64,000 nt of DNA from Chitinophaga pinensis (GTDB taxonomy: Bacteria > Bacteroidota > Bacteroidia > UBA4408): contig CAMAVS010000010.1 in assembly GCA_945861665.1 (NCBI GenBank), forward strand, positions 1 through 64,000, in the 5' to 3' direction. Below, piece by piece: positions 26,075 through 34,686 of the stretch. The position numbers were made by a program, and so were the translations under genes. The notes below the pieces were generated by a model that searched no databases, was not told the DNA's origin, and saw only the letters and a list, made by a program, of their open reading frames with translations. Positions within the stretch are counted from its first letter, which is position 1. Each line of letters begins with the position of its first letter.

Positions 26075-26623
26075 TTATATAGGTATGGTTCCTCTAATTT
26101 TTTTAATTCGGTATTTTGTGAACGATTGATTAGATTCAAGACCTTCACCCATTAAAATCTCATTGGCTGTAGTAATTTTCACAAAGGCATCGGAAGAAAT
26201 TTTATCACCTTCTTCTTCCCATATTAAATGTTCCGTATTTAACTTATCCCCTTTCTCGTTTATTACTACAACATTTCCCTTTGCCTCCATTATTTTCGAA
26301 TTCTGTTTGTGTATAGCGTAGTTAGCTGTAATTCTACTGGTAAGTCCTTTCCCATCTTCAAAAAATGAAACATCAATCCCTTTCACAAATTCTTGATAGG
26401 GTTCATCGCCTTCGTAATAATCTATTTGTGGTGCTTTTAGTTTTATTTTTATCTGTGCCGAATCACTGATAAATATTTCGGAATTGCGTGAAGAAATAGC
26501 GGGTGAATTTTTTTTGCGTGTAAGTGATTTTACTTTTTCTATATCATTTTCGCAGGATGTAAATAGGGCAGCTATAGAGAAGAATAGTATGAATAATGTT
26601 TTTGTTTTTGTTGAGTCGCGCAT
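26075..26623 (-). CDS. lptC: LPS export system periplasmic protein LptC
   Basis: 182 residues. The N terminus is a signal/lipobox-like segment ending ALFTSCEN. The OstA/LptC-type fold follows: IKLKAPQIDYYEG, FEDGKGLTSRITANYAIH, MEAKGNVVVINEKGDKLNTE and SDAFVKITTANEILMGEGLE. LptC bridges LptBFG in the inner membrane to LptA in LPS transport. The Cys after the hydrophobic stretch suggests lipid anchoring, common in this phylum. Part of the minus-strand run coaX-OMP-lptC-small protein-gldE. Confidence 0.85.
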   Translation of the reverse strand: MRDSTKTKTLFILFFSIAALFTSCENDIEKVKSLTRKKNSPAISSRNSEIFISDSAQIKIKLKAPQIDYYEGDEPYQEFVKGIDVSFFEDGKGLTSRITANYAIHKQNSKIMEAKGNVVVINEKGDKLNTEHLIWEEEGDKISSDAFVKITTANEILMGEGLESNQSFTKYRIKKIRGTIPI

Positions 26624-26633
26624 TTTAAATTGA

Positions 26634-27899
26634 TTAATCTATTTTGCGCCTAATAAACCACTTGTCGTTTATAACTAAACCTAAACTAAATTTTAAGTAT
26701 TTTTCTTCGATTAAATTATTCTGAACGGTTCCTCTTTTGCCCAATTCAATAGCTACATTGCCTGTTGAAAAGCTTCTTTTTAATGGGAAACCAAATCCTA
26801 GCGAAAAAGCATAATCAGACAACTGTGTGTTGTTTATTTTTAAATAGGTATTGCTGTAATGAAATCCGGCTCTGTATTGTGTTTTTTTGAAAAAACTTTT
26901 TAATGAATTTGGGTCGGGTATGTACTGAAACCCAATACCAATTATATTAGAATTTGTAAGTGAGTCGTCTTTTCCATTTAGTTTAAAATCTTTCCAATTC
27001 TGAGAAGTATAATCAAGTCCGACAAAGTATTTTTCCGATTTTTTTAATACAATTCCCCCACCAATTTTTTGCGGAATAATAATGTTGTTTTTAATATCAG
27101 TAATGTATTGGAGTGTGTCTTTTACTGAAATGGTTTCATTCACTTCAGTGTATGTTTGCACAATACTATTGTTTGATGTGCTTAAGATGCTTTTTAAACC
27201 ATAAGTAAGACCAATTGCTATAGACCAGACTTTGTTTAACTGAAGATTGTATTGTGTACCAAAATTATATTCCAACCCTTTAATGTTAGATACTGTTTGT
27301 TCACGAACATTGAATAGTCTGCCATCAGAATAATAGGCACGTCTTTCTTTTGTGAAATTTCCGAAGAGAAAATTCGCGTTTGCGCCGATGGAAAAATTTT
27401 TAAACAGAGTAAATCCATTTCCCCAATAAAAAAGATTGAGGCCACCGCTTCCTTTGTATAAATAGGATAATGTACTGCCTGAAATATTAGATGGCGATGC
27501 CGTTGTAATTTTATATCCTATTGCGCTGTATGGTAGCAGCCCGACACTTGTTCCCCACCATTTTTTAACAGGGAATGCTGCCGTAAAATAAGAGAAATTG
27601 GTATTGTTTATTTTTTGTTTTGTAGCCAAAGTCTTTTGTTCGTAAGTATTAGTGCTAACGCCAATTTGGATAGCCGTAAGTTTAAGAGAAGAATAACTGG
27701 CAGGATTATTATAATTGATAATATATGAACTTTGATAGCCTTTAGACACTCCTCCAAATCCTTTGTTTGCTGTAAAAGATGAGAATTGTAAATCACCAAT
27801 TCCGTATCTTGAATAAGCGGAGTTAGTAAGTGTTTGAGCTGAAGCGAAGAAGGAACATGAAAATGCTAAAAAAAACAGAACGCTATATTTATTGATCAC
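26634..27899 (-). CDS. Outer membrane beta-barrel protein (FadL/PorV-like appearance), unknown substrate
   Basis: 421 residues. A signal peptide (INKYSVLFFLAFSCSFFASAQ) is followed by NSAYSRYGIGDLQFSS, a typical opening of Bacteroidota barrel proteins. Alternating strands with aromatic girdles run to the C terminus, which ends in a strand-like FSLGLVINDKWFIRR. The first 11 bases overlap the end of coaX. The place between coaX and lptC recurs in Bacteroidota genomes in my knowledge, which hints at a role in envelope biogenesis. The substrate is not known. Confidence 0.7.
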   Translation of the reverse strand: MINKYSVLFFLAFSCSFFASAQTLTNSAYSRYGIGDLQFSSFTANKGFGGVSKGYQSSYIINYNNPASYSSLKLTAIQIGVSTNTYEQKTLATKQKINNTNFSYFTAAFPVKKWWGTSVGLLPYSAIGYKITTASPSNISGSTLSYLYKGSGGLNLFYWGNGFTLFKNFSIGANANFLFGNFTKERRAYYSDGRLFNVREQTVSNIKGLEYNFGTQYNLQLNKVWSIAIGLTYGLKSILSTSNNSIVQTYTEVNETISVKDTLQYITDIKNNIIIPQKIGGGIVLKKSEKYFVGLDYTSQNWKDFKLNGKDDSLTNSNIIGIGFQYIPDPNSLKSFFKKTQYRAGFHYSNTYLKINNTQLSDYAFSLGFGFPLKRSFSTGNVAIELGKRGTVQNNLIEEKYLKFSLGLVINDKWFIRRKID

Positions 27900-28632
27900 T
27901 TTTTTTTGTGTTACGATTGTAAAGTAGTATTTCGTTTAAGCCTTTTAATACTAAAAAAGGCTCTGCAAAGATGCTCATTTTTAGTGCTTGTTCCAAAAAA
28001 GTAGAATCGCCACCGGTTAAAAAAATGTTAATGCCGGGGTATTTTTTTTCGTATTCTAAAATAAATCCTTTAATCTCCATCACACTTCCAAGCTGAACGC
28101 CATTCAATATAGATTCTTCGGTGTTTTCTCCAACTAATTTTGTAATTTTTTGATTAAATCGTATTAACGGTAATTTAGAGGTGAAATTGTTTAATGCTTT
28201 AAAACGCATTGAGATGCCTGGTGATATAGCCCCTCCAATATATTCGTTATTACGATTAATAAAATTGTATTTTATACAAGTACCTACATCTATCACCAGA
28301 GCATTAATATTGGGTGAGATAGAGTAGGCCCCAATTGCGGCAGCAATCCTGTCGCTACCCAATGTTGGTAGGCTTTTGTATGTATTTTTTATTGGGATGG
28401 GAGTTGTACTTGAGAAAATAATAAGTGAGCATTGTGATTCAATATATTTAGCAATTGCTTGAAAATCATCAACCACTGATGCAATGATTGCGGATTTAAT
28501 TTTATGGTTTGAGAAAAGGGTGCTTTGTTTTAACTCCTGTAAGCTTTCGAAATGTTGAAAATTAACTAAAATTTTCCCATTAAACACCCCTGTTTTAATG
28601 AGAGTATTCCCTATGTCAATAGCTAATTGCAT
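27889..28632 (-). CDS. coaX: Type III pantothenate kinase
   Basis: 247 residues of the ASKHA fold. The phosphate-1 motif DIGNT is at residues 6-10; LGSDRIAAAIGAY, then VIDVGTCIKYNFI, GGAISPGISMRFKAL and TGGDS follow. Catalyses the first step of coenzyme A synthesis and needs a monovalent cation. It opens the coaX-OMP-lptC-gldE unit. TACCTTTG stands only 4 bases before the ATG, so the mRNA may be leaderless. Confidence 0.95.
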   Translation of the reverse strand: MQLAIDIGNTLIKTGVFNGKILVNFQHFESLQELKQSTLFSNHKIKSAIIASVVDDFQAIAKYIESQCSLIIFSSTTPIPIKNTYKSLPTLGSDRIAAAIGAYSISPNINALVIDVGTCIKYNFINRNNEYIGGAISPGISMRFKALNNFTSKLPLIRFNQKITKLVGENTEESILNGVQLGSVMEIKGFILEYEKKYPGINIFLTGGDSTFLEQALKMSIFAEPFLVLKGLNEILLYNRNTKKSDQ

Positions 28633-28636
28633 CCTA

Positions 28637-28644
28637 CAAAGGTA
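28637..28644 (-). promoter_or_regulatory. -7 promoter element of coaX
   Basis: TACCTTTG on the minus strand, 4 bases before the coaX ATG; the -33 box is weak. Confidence 0.4.
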
Positions 28645-28718
28645 TAAAATATGGTGCTCGAGGGGTAAAAATTTTTTTAGATTAAAAAAAATGTTAATTT
28701 TGGACTCCCATTTGAGTA

Positions 28719-28791
28719 GGTACCCTAGCTCAGTTGGTAGAGCAAAGGACTGAAAATCCTTGTGTCACTGGTTCGATCCCAGTGGGTACCA
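28719..28791 (+). tRNA. tRNA-Phe (anticodon GAA)
   Basis: Full cloverleaf of 73 bases. The acceptor stem GGTACCC pairs with GGGTACC, and the D loop contains AGCTCAGTTGGTAGAGC. The anticodon stem AAGGA/TCCTT holds loop CTGAAAA with anticodon GAA. The T arm is CACTGGTTCGATCCCAGTG. The discriminator is A; CCA is not encoded. A hairpin terminator follows after two bases. Confidence 0.97.
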
Positions 28792-28793
28792 CT

Positions 28794-28834
28794 AAAGTGG
28801 GATACTCAAGTCCAAAACTTGGTATCCCACTTTT
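28794..28834 (+). terminator. Long hairpin terminator after tRNA-Phe
   Basis: A 12-base perfect stem AAAGTGGGATAC with GTATCCCACTTT, plus an inner stem CAAGT with ACTTG, then TTTTG. It begins two bases after the tRNA. Confidence 0.75.
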
Positions 28835-29050
28835 GTATTGCCTAAATCCTGAAAGAGAATATTGGCTTTTTTATAACAATCAAAGTTTACAATAAAAACC
28901 ATTTTAGTCGGTAAATATTGTATTTCTTTTTCTTAAATCGATAAACAGTTCATTTTATAGGGCATAATGGCTTTTTTAAGGACTATGATGAAAATCATAA
29001 AGCAGATTGTAAAAATCTTTTTACTTTTAACCTGATAAATAAAAATAAAT
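28835..29050. other. Intergenic stretch, nothing clear
   Basis: AT-rich leader before the dioxygenase gene. No promoter of the phylum type, no repeat and no credible gene is seen; a 22-codon frame from 28967 has no support. Confidence 0.5.
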
Positions 29051-30055
29051 ATGGACCTAAGACCCGAAATAGTAGAGCGAATAAAGCTCTTGGATGAAAA
29101 ATATAAATTGATGGGACAAAGTCTCGAAAATTATTTGGACGGTTTGTTGCTTTCCAACTATCTTACATACTGGGACTATACAAACGTAGATAAGTTATTG
29201 ATGCTTCAAACTCCTAAAACAGATTTTCCTGACGAGCTTATTTTTATTGTTTACCACCAAATAACGGAATTGTATTTTAAGTTATCGCTTCACGAAATGG
29301 AGCAAATAGCGAACAATGGTCGCAATGTGTTGAAGAATGGTGAAGACAAAGGGTGGAAAGATAAATTGGATAAAGATTTTTTTGTTGCTCGCGTAACCCG
29401 AATCAACCGTTATTTTGAATCGCTTACAAAATCTTTTTCCATTATGATAGATGGGATGGAAAAGGAACAATTTTTATCCTACCGTATGGCATTGCTTCCC
29501 GCTAGCGGTTTTCAATCGGCACAATACCGAAAGGTTGAAATATGCAGCACCGATATGTTTAACTTGGTTGACAAAGATGCAAGAGCAAAATTTGAGGGAA
29601 AAGAGGCAAGCATAGAAGAAATGTATGAGCATATTTATTGGAAGCAAGGTGCCACAGAATTAGCAACAGGCAAAAAAACATTGACCTTGATGCAATTCGA
29701 AAAAAAGTACTCTAGCGATTTAATTGCTTTAGCAAAAGAACATCAAAACAAAAATTTGTGGGCAAAATATAAGTCATTAAGTAAGGAGGATCAACAGGAT
29801 GATAAAGTATTACAAGCATTAAGGCAGTTGGATGTGAACGTAAATGTGAAATGGCCTTTGGTGCATTATAAATCGGCAGCACGTTATTTGGGTAATGATA
29901 ATTCAGATGTTCCTGCAACAGGTGGTACCAATTGGCAAAAGTATTTGCCTCCTCGTTTTCAAAAACGAATTTTTTATCCCGCATTGTGGAGCAAGCAAGA
30001 AATAGAAGAATGGGGTAAAGCTTGGGTAGAAGAAGTGAGGGCAAAAAAATTCTAA
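29051..30055 (+). CDS. Tryptophan 2,3-dioxygenase family protein
   Basis: 334 residues, all helical. TDO-family signatures: LTYWDYTNVDKLLMLQ, then FIVYHQITELYFKLSLHEM, whose His is a candidate haem or substrate contact, RINRYFESLTKSF, and SGFQSAQYRKVEI in the substrate pocket. TDO opens the indole ring of tryptophan to N-formylkynurenine using haem and O2. The protein is longer than the classic bacterial enzyme of about 280 residues, and the Bacteroidota form has a variant C-terminal half. No other kynurenine-pathway gene is adjacent, so the exact reaction is not proven. Confidence 0.82.
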   Translation: MDLRPEIVERIKLLDEKYKLMGQSLENYLDGLLLSNYLTYWDYTNVDKLLMLQTPKTDFPDELIFIVYHQITELYFKLSLHEMEQIANNGRNVLKNGEDKGWKDKLDKDFFVARVTRINRYFESLTKSFSIMIDGMEKEQFLSYRMALLPASGFQSAQYRKVEICSTDMFNLVDKDARAKFEGKEASIEEMYEHIYWKQGATELATGKKTLTLMQFEKKYSSDLIALAKEHQNKNLWAKYKSLSKEDQQDDKVLQALRQLDVNVNVKWPLVHYKSAARYLGNDNSDVPATGGTNWQKYLPPRFQKRIFYPALWSKQEIEEWGKAWVEEVRAKKF

Positions 30056-30064
30056 AAACTTATT

Positions 30065-30469
30065 CTATTTAGGTATTAGGTAATAATGTTTTGCAACATT
30101 GCCTGTTTCTTCTAATTCCAAGGAACGACTTTTAATTTTTACAACATTAAAATAACGTACATCACTATTGGGTGATGTGTTTGTTAGCTTAAGTTGAGAT
30201 TTACCGCTTTCGAAAGAGTAATTACCATTAACGGCAATCGTGAAAAATAATACCGTGGCAATTTCTGTAAAGGTATGACTGCTTTTCGAAAAACTTATTG
30301 TGTAATTAGGCAGTGCTGTTTTAAAATCAGCAGTTTTGTCGGTACCATTTTCAGTATACTTTGAAACTACCCAGCTACCATCTAAATTTCTTTCATAGGC
30401 CATTTTCCCACAGGAAAACAATGCAATACTTGTTACTAAAAACAGGACAGATAAAATAATTTTTTTCAT
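30065..30469 (-). CDS. Lipocalin-like lipoprotein (tandem paralogue 2)
   Basis: 134 residues. A lipoprotein signal (KKIILSVLFLVTSIALFSC) leads to LDGSWVVSKYTENGTDKT, then strands with IVKIKSRSLELEE-like spacing. This is the small lipocalin/DUF4923-like layout of many Bacteroidota lipoproteins, in which a beta barrel may bind a hydrophobic ligand. It is clearly related to the next gene upstream (same signal, same WxxxKxTENGxD motif). The two lie 19 bases apart and 6 bases below lepA. Function unknown. Confidence 0.7.
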   Translation of the reverse strand: MKKIILSVLFLVTSIALFSCGKMAYERNLDGSWVVSKYTENGTDKTADFKTALPNYTISFSKSSHTFTEIATVLFFTIAVNGNYSFESGKSQLKLTNTSPNSDVRYFNVVKIKSRSLELEETGNVAKHYYLIPK

Positions 30470-30488
30470 TGTATTTTGTTTTAAGGAT

Positions 30489-30890
30489 TTATCGTTTCAA
30501 AAAATATTCTTGTTTGTTTGCGCTTTGTACCAGCTTTCCATAAAACTCCGTAGCCGTTAATTTTTTCATGTCAAAACTTCGGGTGCTGCTGGTTGGCAAT
30601 GTTGTTTTTAAAACAAGTTTGTCGCTCATTCCTTTTATTTTCCAAGTACCCGAAACATTTATTTTCAATCCCAATATAGTAGTATGCTCACTAAAACTAT
30701 GGTCCTTATTAAAAGTAACAGAATAATTTGGGAAATTGGTATTGAAGAAATTAGTTCGGTCACTTCCGTTTTCAGTAAATTTATCCATATACCAAACTCC
30801 TATAAGTGCTTTGCTGTATTCTACTTTTTTACAAGATGAAATTGTTAAAAGCAAAAAGGTGAGTGATAAAAGAGAAATAATTTTTTTCAT
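30489..30890 (-). CDS. Lipocalin-like lipoprotein (tandem paralogue 1)
   Basis: 133 residues. The lipoprotein signal ends LLLTISSC. The body opens with LIGVWYMDKFTENGSDRT, followed by SVTFNKDHSFSEHTTI, SGTWKIKGMSDKLVLKT and RSFDMKKLTATEFYG, eight or so strands as in small lipocalin-like domains. It starts 6 bases after lepA and precedes its paralogue, so it may share the lepA transcript. Anchoring to a membrane is expected from the Cys. Ligand unknown. Confidence 0.7.
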   Translation of the reverse strand: MKKIISLLSLTFLLLTISSCKKVEYSKALIGVWYMDKFTENGSDRTNFFNTNFPNYSVTFNKDHSFSEHTTILGLKINVSGTWKIKGMSDKLVLKTTLPTSSTRSFDMKKLTATEFYGKLVQSANKQEYFLKR

Positions 30891-30896
30891 CTTTTT

Positions 30897-32684
30897 TTAA
30901 TCTAATTTCAATACTGCCATAAATGCCGATTGTGGTATCTCTACATTACCCACCGAACGCATACGCTTCTTTCCTTCTTTTTGTTTTTCGAGTAATTTAC
31001 GTTTACGAGAAATGTCACCACCGTAACACTTTGCAGTAACATCTTTACGAAGTGCACGTATTGTTTCGCGAGAAATAATTTTTGCTCCAATAGCAGCTTG
31101 TATCGGAATTTCAAATTGTTGACGCGGGATTAATTCCTTTAATTTTTCGCATATTTTTTTTCCAAAATTATGTGCATTGTCTCTGTGTATTAATGCAGAT
31201 AGTGCATCAACCGGTTCTGAGTTAAGCAGTATGTCAAGTTTTACTAAGTGAGAAGCTCTGTACTCTAATGGTTGATAATCAAAAGAAGCATAGCCTTTTG
31301 ATATGGTTTTTAATTTGTCGTAAAAATCGAAAACAATTTCTCCCAAAGGCATTTCAAACATTAATTCTACCCTATCCGTAGTGAGGTAAACTTGATTGGT
31401 TAGTATTCCTCGTTTACCAATACACAATGACATAATAGCACCTGTAAATTCCGATTTGGTAATTATTTGAGCGCGTATATAAGGCTCTTCCACTTTTTCT
31501 AAAAAGTTGGCATCCGGTAAGTCGGAAGGATTATTTACAGTTAATTTTACTCCTTTGGTGGTATACGCAAAATAAGATACGTTGGGAACAGTTGTTATCA
31601 CTGTCATATTAAATTCCCTCTCCAATCTTTCCTGAATAATCTCCATATGCAACATTCCTAAAAATCCACAGCGAAAACCAAAACCTAGGGCTGCAGATGC
31701 TTCAGGTTCCCAAGTGAGGGACGCATCATTCAACTGAAGTTTTTCCATCGAGTAACGCAATTCTTCAAAGTCGTCTGTATCAACAGGGTAAATGCCTGCA
31801 AAAACCATAGGTTTAACATCTTCAAAACCTTGTATTCCTTTTTCGCAAGGGTTTAAAAAAGTGGTAATTGTATCGCCTACTTTTACCTCTCTTGCATCTT
31901 TTATTCCCGAAATAATATACCCTACATCTCCTGTTTTAACTTCATTGCGGGGTTCCTGTTTTAAACGTAGCACACCTATTTCATCGGCATTGTATTCTTT
32001 TCCGGTTGCTAAAAATTTCACCTTCTCACCTTTTTTAATTGTTCCATTCACAATTTTAAAATAGGCAATAATTCCTCTGAATGAATTATAAACAGAGTCG
32101 AAAATTAGTGCTTGTAAAGGTGCTTTTGGATCGCCTTTTGGTGCAGGAACTCTGTCTACAATAGCCGCCAAGATTTCGTGTACACCCATTCCAGTTTTTC
32201 CGGATGCTGCAAGAATATCTTCTCGTTTGCAACCCAACAATTCAACAATTTGATCTTTTACTGCCTCGGGTTCTGCACTGGGCAAATCAATTTTATTTAA
32301 AATCGGAATAATTTCTAAGTCATTGCCTAATGCCAAATATAAATTAGAAATAGTTTGTGCCTGAATACCCTGTGCTGCATCAACAATTAACAATGCTCCT
32401 TCGCAAGCCGCAATGGAACGTGAAACTTCGTACGAAAAATCAACGTGACCGGGGGTATCAATTAAATTCAATACATATTTTTTACCATTCAGCTCGTAAT
32501 CCATTTGAATGGCGTGACTTTTTATTGTAATACCTCGCTCCTTTTCAAGATCCATATCATCCAACACTTGCGCTTGCATATCGCGTTTGCTGATAGTGTT
32601 TGTATACTCCAGTAAACGATCGGCAAGTGTGCTTTTTCCGTGGTCGATGTGTGCTATGATGCAAAAATTCCTAATATTTTCCAT
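30897..32684 (-). CDS. lepA: Elongation factor 4 (LepA), ribosome back-translocase GTPase
   Basis: 595 residues, the normal size. GTPase motifs: [10 protein letters not shown] at the N terminus, [19 protein letters not shown] and NKIDLP. Domain II and EF-G-like domains III and V follow, and the C terminus [20 protein letters not shown] is the LepA-specific region. It assists ribosome assembly or translation under ionic stress. A promoter (TTGA, 19 bases, TACCTTCG) precedes it. Two small lipoprotein genes follow at once. Confidence 0.97.
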   Translation of the reverse strand: MENIRNFCIIAHIDHGKSTLADRLLEYTNTISKRDMQAQVLDDMDLEKERGITIKSHAIQMDYELNGKKYVLNLIDTPGHVDFSYEVSRSIAACEGALLIVDAAQGIQAQTISNLYLALGNDLEIIPILNKIDLPSAEPEAVKDQIVELLGCKREDILAASGKTGMGVHEILAAIVDRVPAPKGDPKAPLQALIFDSVYNSFRGIIAYFKIVNGTIKKGEKVKFLATGKEYNADEIGVLRLKQEPRNEVKTGDVGYIISGIKDAREVKVGDTITTFLNPCEKGIQGFEDVKPMVFAGIYPVDTDDFEELRYSMEKLQLNDASLTWEPEASAALGFGFRCGFLGMLHMEIIQERLEREFNMTVITTVPNVSYFAYTTKGVKLTVNNPSDLPDANFLEKVEEPYIRAQIITKSEFTGAIMSLCIGKRGILTNQVYLTTDRVELMFEMPLGEIVFDFYDKLKTISKGYASFDYQPLEYRASHLVKLDILLNSEPVDALSALIHRDNAHNFGKKICEKLKELIPRQQFEIPIQAAIGAKIISRETIRALRKDVTAKCYGGDISRKRKLLEKQKEGKKRMRSVGNVEIPQSAFMAVLKLD

Positions 32685-32691
32685 TTGTTTG

Positions 32692-32722
32692 CGAAGGTAA
32701 GAATTAATCCGAACAAGGTCAA
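32692..32722 (-). promoter_or_regulatory. Promoter of lepA
   Basis: On the minus strand TTGA (32722-32719), 19 bases, then TACCTTCG (32699-32692), one mismatch from TAnnTTTG, 7 bases before the ATG. Confidence 0.45.
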
Positions 32723-32881
32723 TGTATATATTGAACAGAATTGAAAGTAGCCAAACTAGTCAATGAAATGTGTTTTAGAAAGGAAAAACAATTAAACAAA
32801 AAGCACCCAAAATTATTTGTGGCACAATTTTGGTTAAAACGAGGTTGAATTGACGTATAAAAAACTATTAAAGAAAATCAA

Positions 32882-33178
32882 ATGAAGTTAAGAATATTCT
32901 ATTTGGTATTTATAGGTATAACACTTTTAAATAATGTGTCGGCACAAACAGTTAAACCGAAACCGGAAAATATACAAGCTGCAATTAATCAGGCATTAAA
33001 AAGCGGAAAATTAACTCCGCAACAAACGACAAAATTAAAAGCTCGATCGGCAATGTTGCAAAAGAGTAAAAACATTAACAAAGTTTTGACTCCTGCAGAA
33101 AAAGCCAAATTGGTGGCACTGGCTAAACAGAGAAATAATGCGAATAAAAAACAATTATTTTTTATTCGTTTACGTTAA
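32882..33178 (+). CDS. Small exported basic protein (paralogue A)
   Basis: 98 residues. The signal peptide is KLRIFYLVFIGITLLNNVSAQ. The mature part is Lys- and Gln-rich and helical: AAINQALKSGKLTPQQTTKL, KARSAMLQ, LTPAEKAKLVALAKQ. The same SGxLTxxxxxxLxAR and LTPAExAKL core occurs in the next gene, so the two are paralogues. Compared with that one, the C terminus lacks the charged NxKHD tail and ends FFIRLR, possibly a worn end. Periplasmic or secreted; function unknown. Confidence 0.6.
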   Translation: MKLRIFYLVFIGITLLNNVSAQTVKPKPENIQAAINQALKSGKLTPQQTTKLKARSAMLQKSKNINKVLTPAEKAKLVALAKQRNNANKKQLFFIRLR

Positions 33179-33229
33179 ACTTTTTGTATTCTTCTTTATC
33201 AAAACATAAAAATTGTAAAACTATATTTT

Positions 33230-33547
33230 ATGAAAACTAAATTCTTTTTGTTCTTATTTAACGGAATGTTAATTACAGGAATAGCATTTGCTCAAACTGC
33301 CACACCTAAAGTTGCAAAAAAGCAAGCCAATCAACATGCACGTATCAATGAGGGGGTGAAAAGTGGCGAACTTACCAAAAAAGAAGCTGCAGCATTGCGC
33401 GCACGTGAAGCAAAATTACAAAGAGATAAGAAAATAGCTAAATTAGACGGTAAAGTGACTCCAGCCGAAAGGGCAAAATTAAATAGGGAGGCAAACCGCA
33501 ATAGCAAGGCAATCCACAATCAGAAACACGATGCGCAGCATAGATAA
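33230..33547 (+). CDS. Small exported basic protein (paralogue B)
   Basis: 105 residues. A signal peptide ends at AFAQ. Then come INEGVKSGELTKKEAAALRA and KLDGKVTPAERAKLNREANR, ending IHNQKHDAQH. This GVxSGxLTxxEAxxL...DGKVTPxE pattern is found in small periplasmic proteins of several phyla and somewhat resembles EF-hand-type loops (DGKVT), though the full calcium ligands are not all present. It forms a tandem pair with 32882. Function unknown. Confidence 0.65.
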   Translation: MKTKFFLFLFNGMLITGIAFAQTATPKVAKKQANQHARINEGVKSGELTKKEAAALRAREAKLQRDKKIAKLDGKVTPAERAKLNREANRNSKAIHNQKHDAQHR

Positions 33548-33602
33548 AAAGTAGATTTTTGTCACTTTTTTGCTATGTAATGAATTCGTAACTTTATTTT
33601 AT

Positions 33603-33610
33603 TAGATTTG
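33603..33610 (+). promoter_or_regulatory. Possible -7 element of ilvE
   Basis: TAGATTTG fits TAnnTTTG and lies 13 bases before the ATG. No clear -33 box. Confidence 0.3.
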
Positions 33611-33623
33611 TGCGCTATCAAAC

Positions 33624-34685
33624 ATGGATTTAATGAATATTCAAATAAATAAAGTTGCTCAATCAAGGGTTTCTCAGGTTGATTTTGACAAGTTGGTTTT
33701 CGGAAAATATTTTTCCGATCATATGTATATTGTCGATTTTGTAGATGGTGTTTGGCAGCAACCACAAATATTGCCTTATGGCGATATGCTTATAAAGCCC
33801 TCTTTATCGGCATTTCATCACGCTCAATCCATTTTTGAAGGAATGAAGGTGTTTAAGAACAAAGAAGGGGATATAATGTTTTTTCGTTTGTATGATAATT
33901 TTAATCGTATGAATCGTTCTGCCGAAAGAATGTGTATGCCTCCCATACCTGAAAATATTTTTATTGAGGGATTAAAAAAATTGATTGAGATTGATAAAGA
34001 TTGGATACCTACCCAAGAGGGGAAAGCATTATATGTTCGCCCTGTTTACTTTTCAATTGATGAAGTTATTGGCGTAAAGCCTGCAGAAAATTACAGGTTG
34101 GTAATTATTACCACACCAACCGGTGCTTATTATTCCGAACCTTTAAAAGTATTGGTCGAAAAAACCTATTCTCGCTCCAGTGAAGGAGGAACCGGATACG
34201 CAAAAGCTGCTGGAAACTATGGTGGCGCAATGTATCCAACAAAGTTGGCTATGGAAAAGGGCTACCACCAGTTAATTTGGACTGATGCCATCGAAAATAA
34301 ATACATTGAGGAGTCGGGAAGTATGAATGTGATGTTTGTTATAAACGATGTTTTAGTTACACCTTCATTAAGTAACAGCAAACTTGCAGGAATAACACGC
34401 GATAGTATTTTAAAACTTGCGATTGATATGGGAATTAAGGTAGAAGAAAGAAACATTACTGTAGATGAGGTAATTGAGGCGCACGAAAAGGGACAATTGC
34501 AAGAAGCATTTGGCGTTGGAACAGCAGCGAATGTTGCACCCATAGCACTCATTGGAGCAAATGGAAAAGATTATGTTTTACCAAACCCTGCCAATTTTGT
34601 TGTTGCGAACAAAATAGGAAAAGCACTTACCGAAATTAAAATGGGTAAAGCCGAAGATAAATTTGGTTGGGTAATTAAACTATAA
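33624..34685 (+). CDS. ilvE: Branched-chain amino acid aminotransferase
   Basis: 353 residues, fold-type IV PLP enzyme of the longer BCAT group. Visible: FHHAQSIFEGMKVFKN, the PLP-Lys region GTGYAKAAGNYGGAMYP, the ESGSMNVMFV motif and the phosphate-binding GVGTAANVAP. Transfers the amino group between glutamate and Leu/Ile/Val keto acids. A second Met four codons in is possible, but the first gives the usual N-terminal length. It is monocistronic; lysS converges from the other side with one base between the stops. Confidence 0.95.
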   Translation: MDLMNIQINKVAQSRVSQVDFDKLVFGKYFSDHMYIVDFVDGVWQQPQILPYGDMLIKPSLSAFHHAQSIFEGMKVFKNKEGDIMFFRLYDNFNRMNRSAERMCMPPIPENIFIEGLKKLIEIDKDWIPTQEGKALYVRPVYFSIDEVIGVKPAENYRLVIITTPTGAYYSEPLKVLVEKTYSRSSEGGTGYAKAAGNYGGAMYPTKLAMEKGYHQLIWTDAIENKYIEESGSMNVMFVINDVLVTPSLSNSKLAGITRDSILKLAIDMGIKVEERNITVDEVIEAHEKGQLQEAFGVGTAANVAPIALIGANGKDYVLPNPANFVVANKIGKALTEIKMGKAEDKFGWVIKL

Positions 34686-34686
34686 T

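Noticed and set aside
28967-29035. A 22-codon hydrophobic plus-strand frame before the dioxygenase gene
   Set aside because: Too short, no ribosome site or promoter; could be chance.
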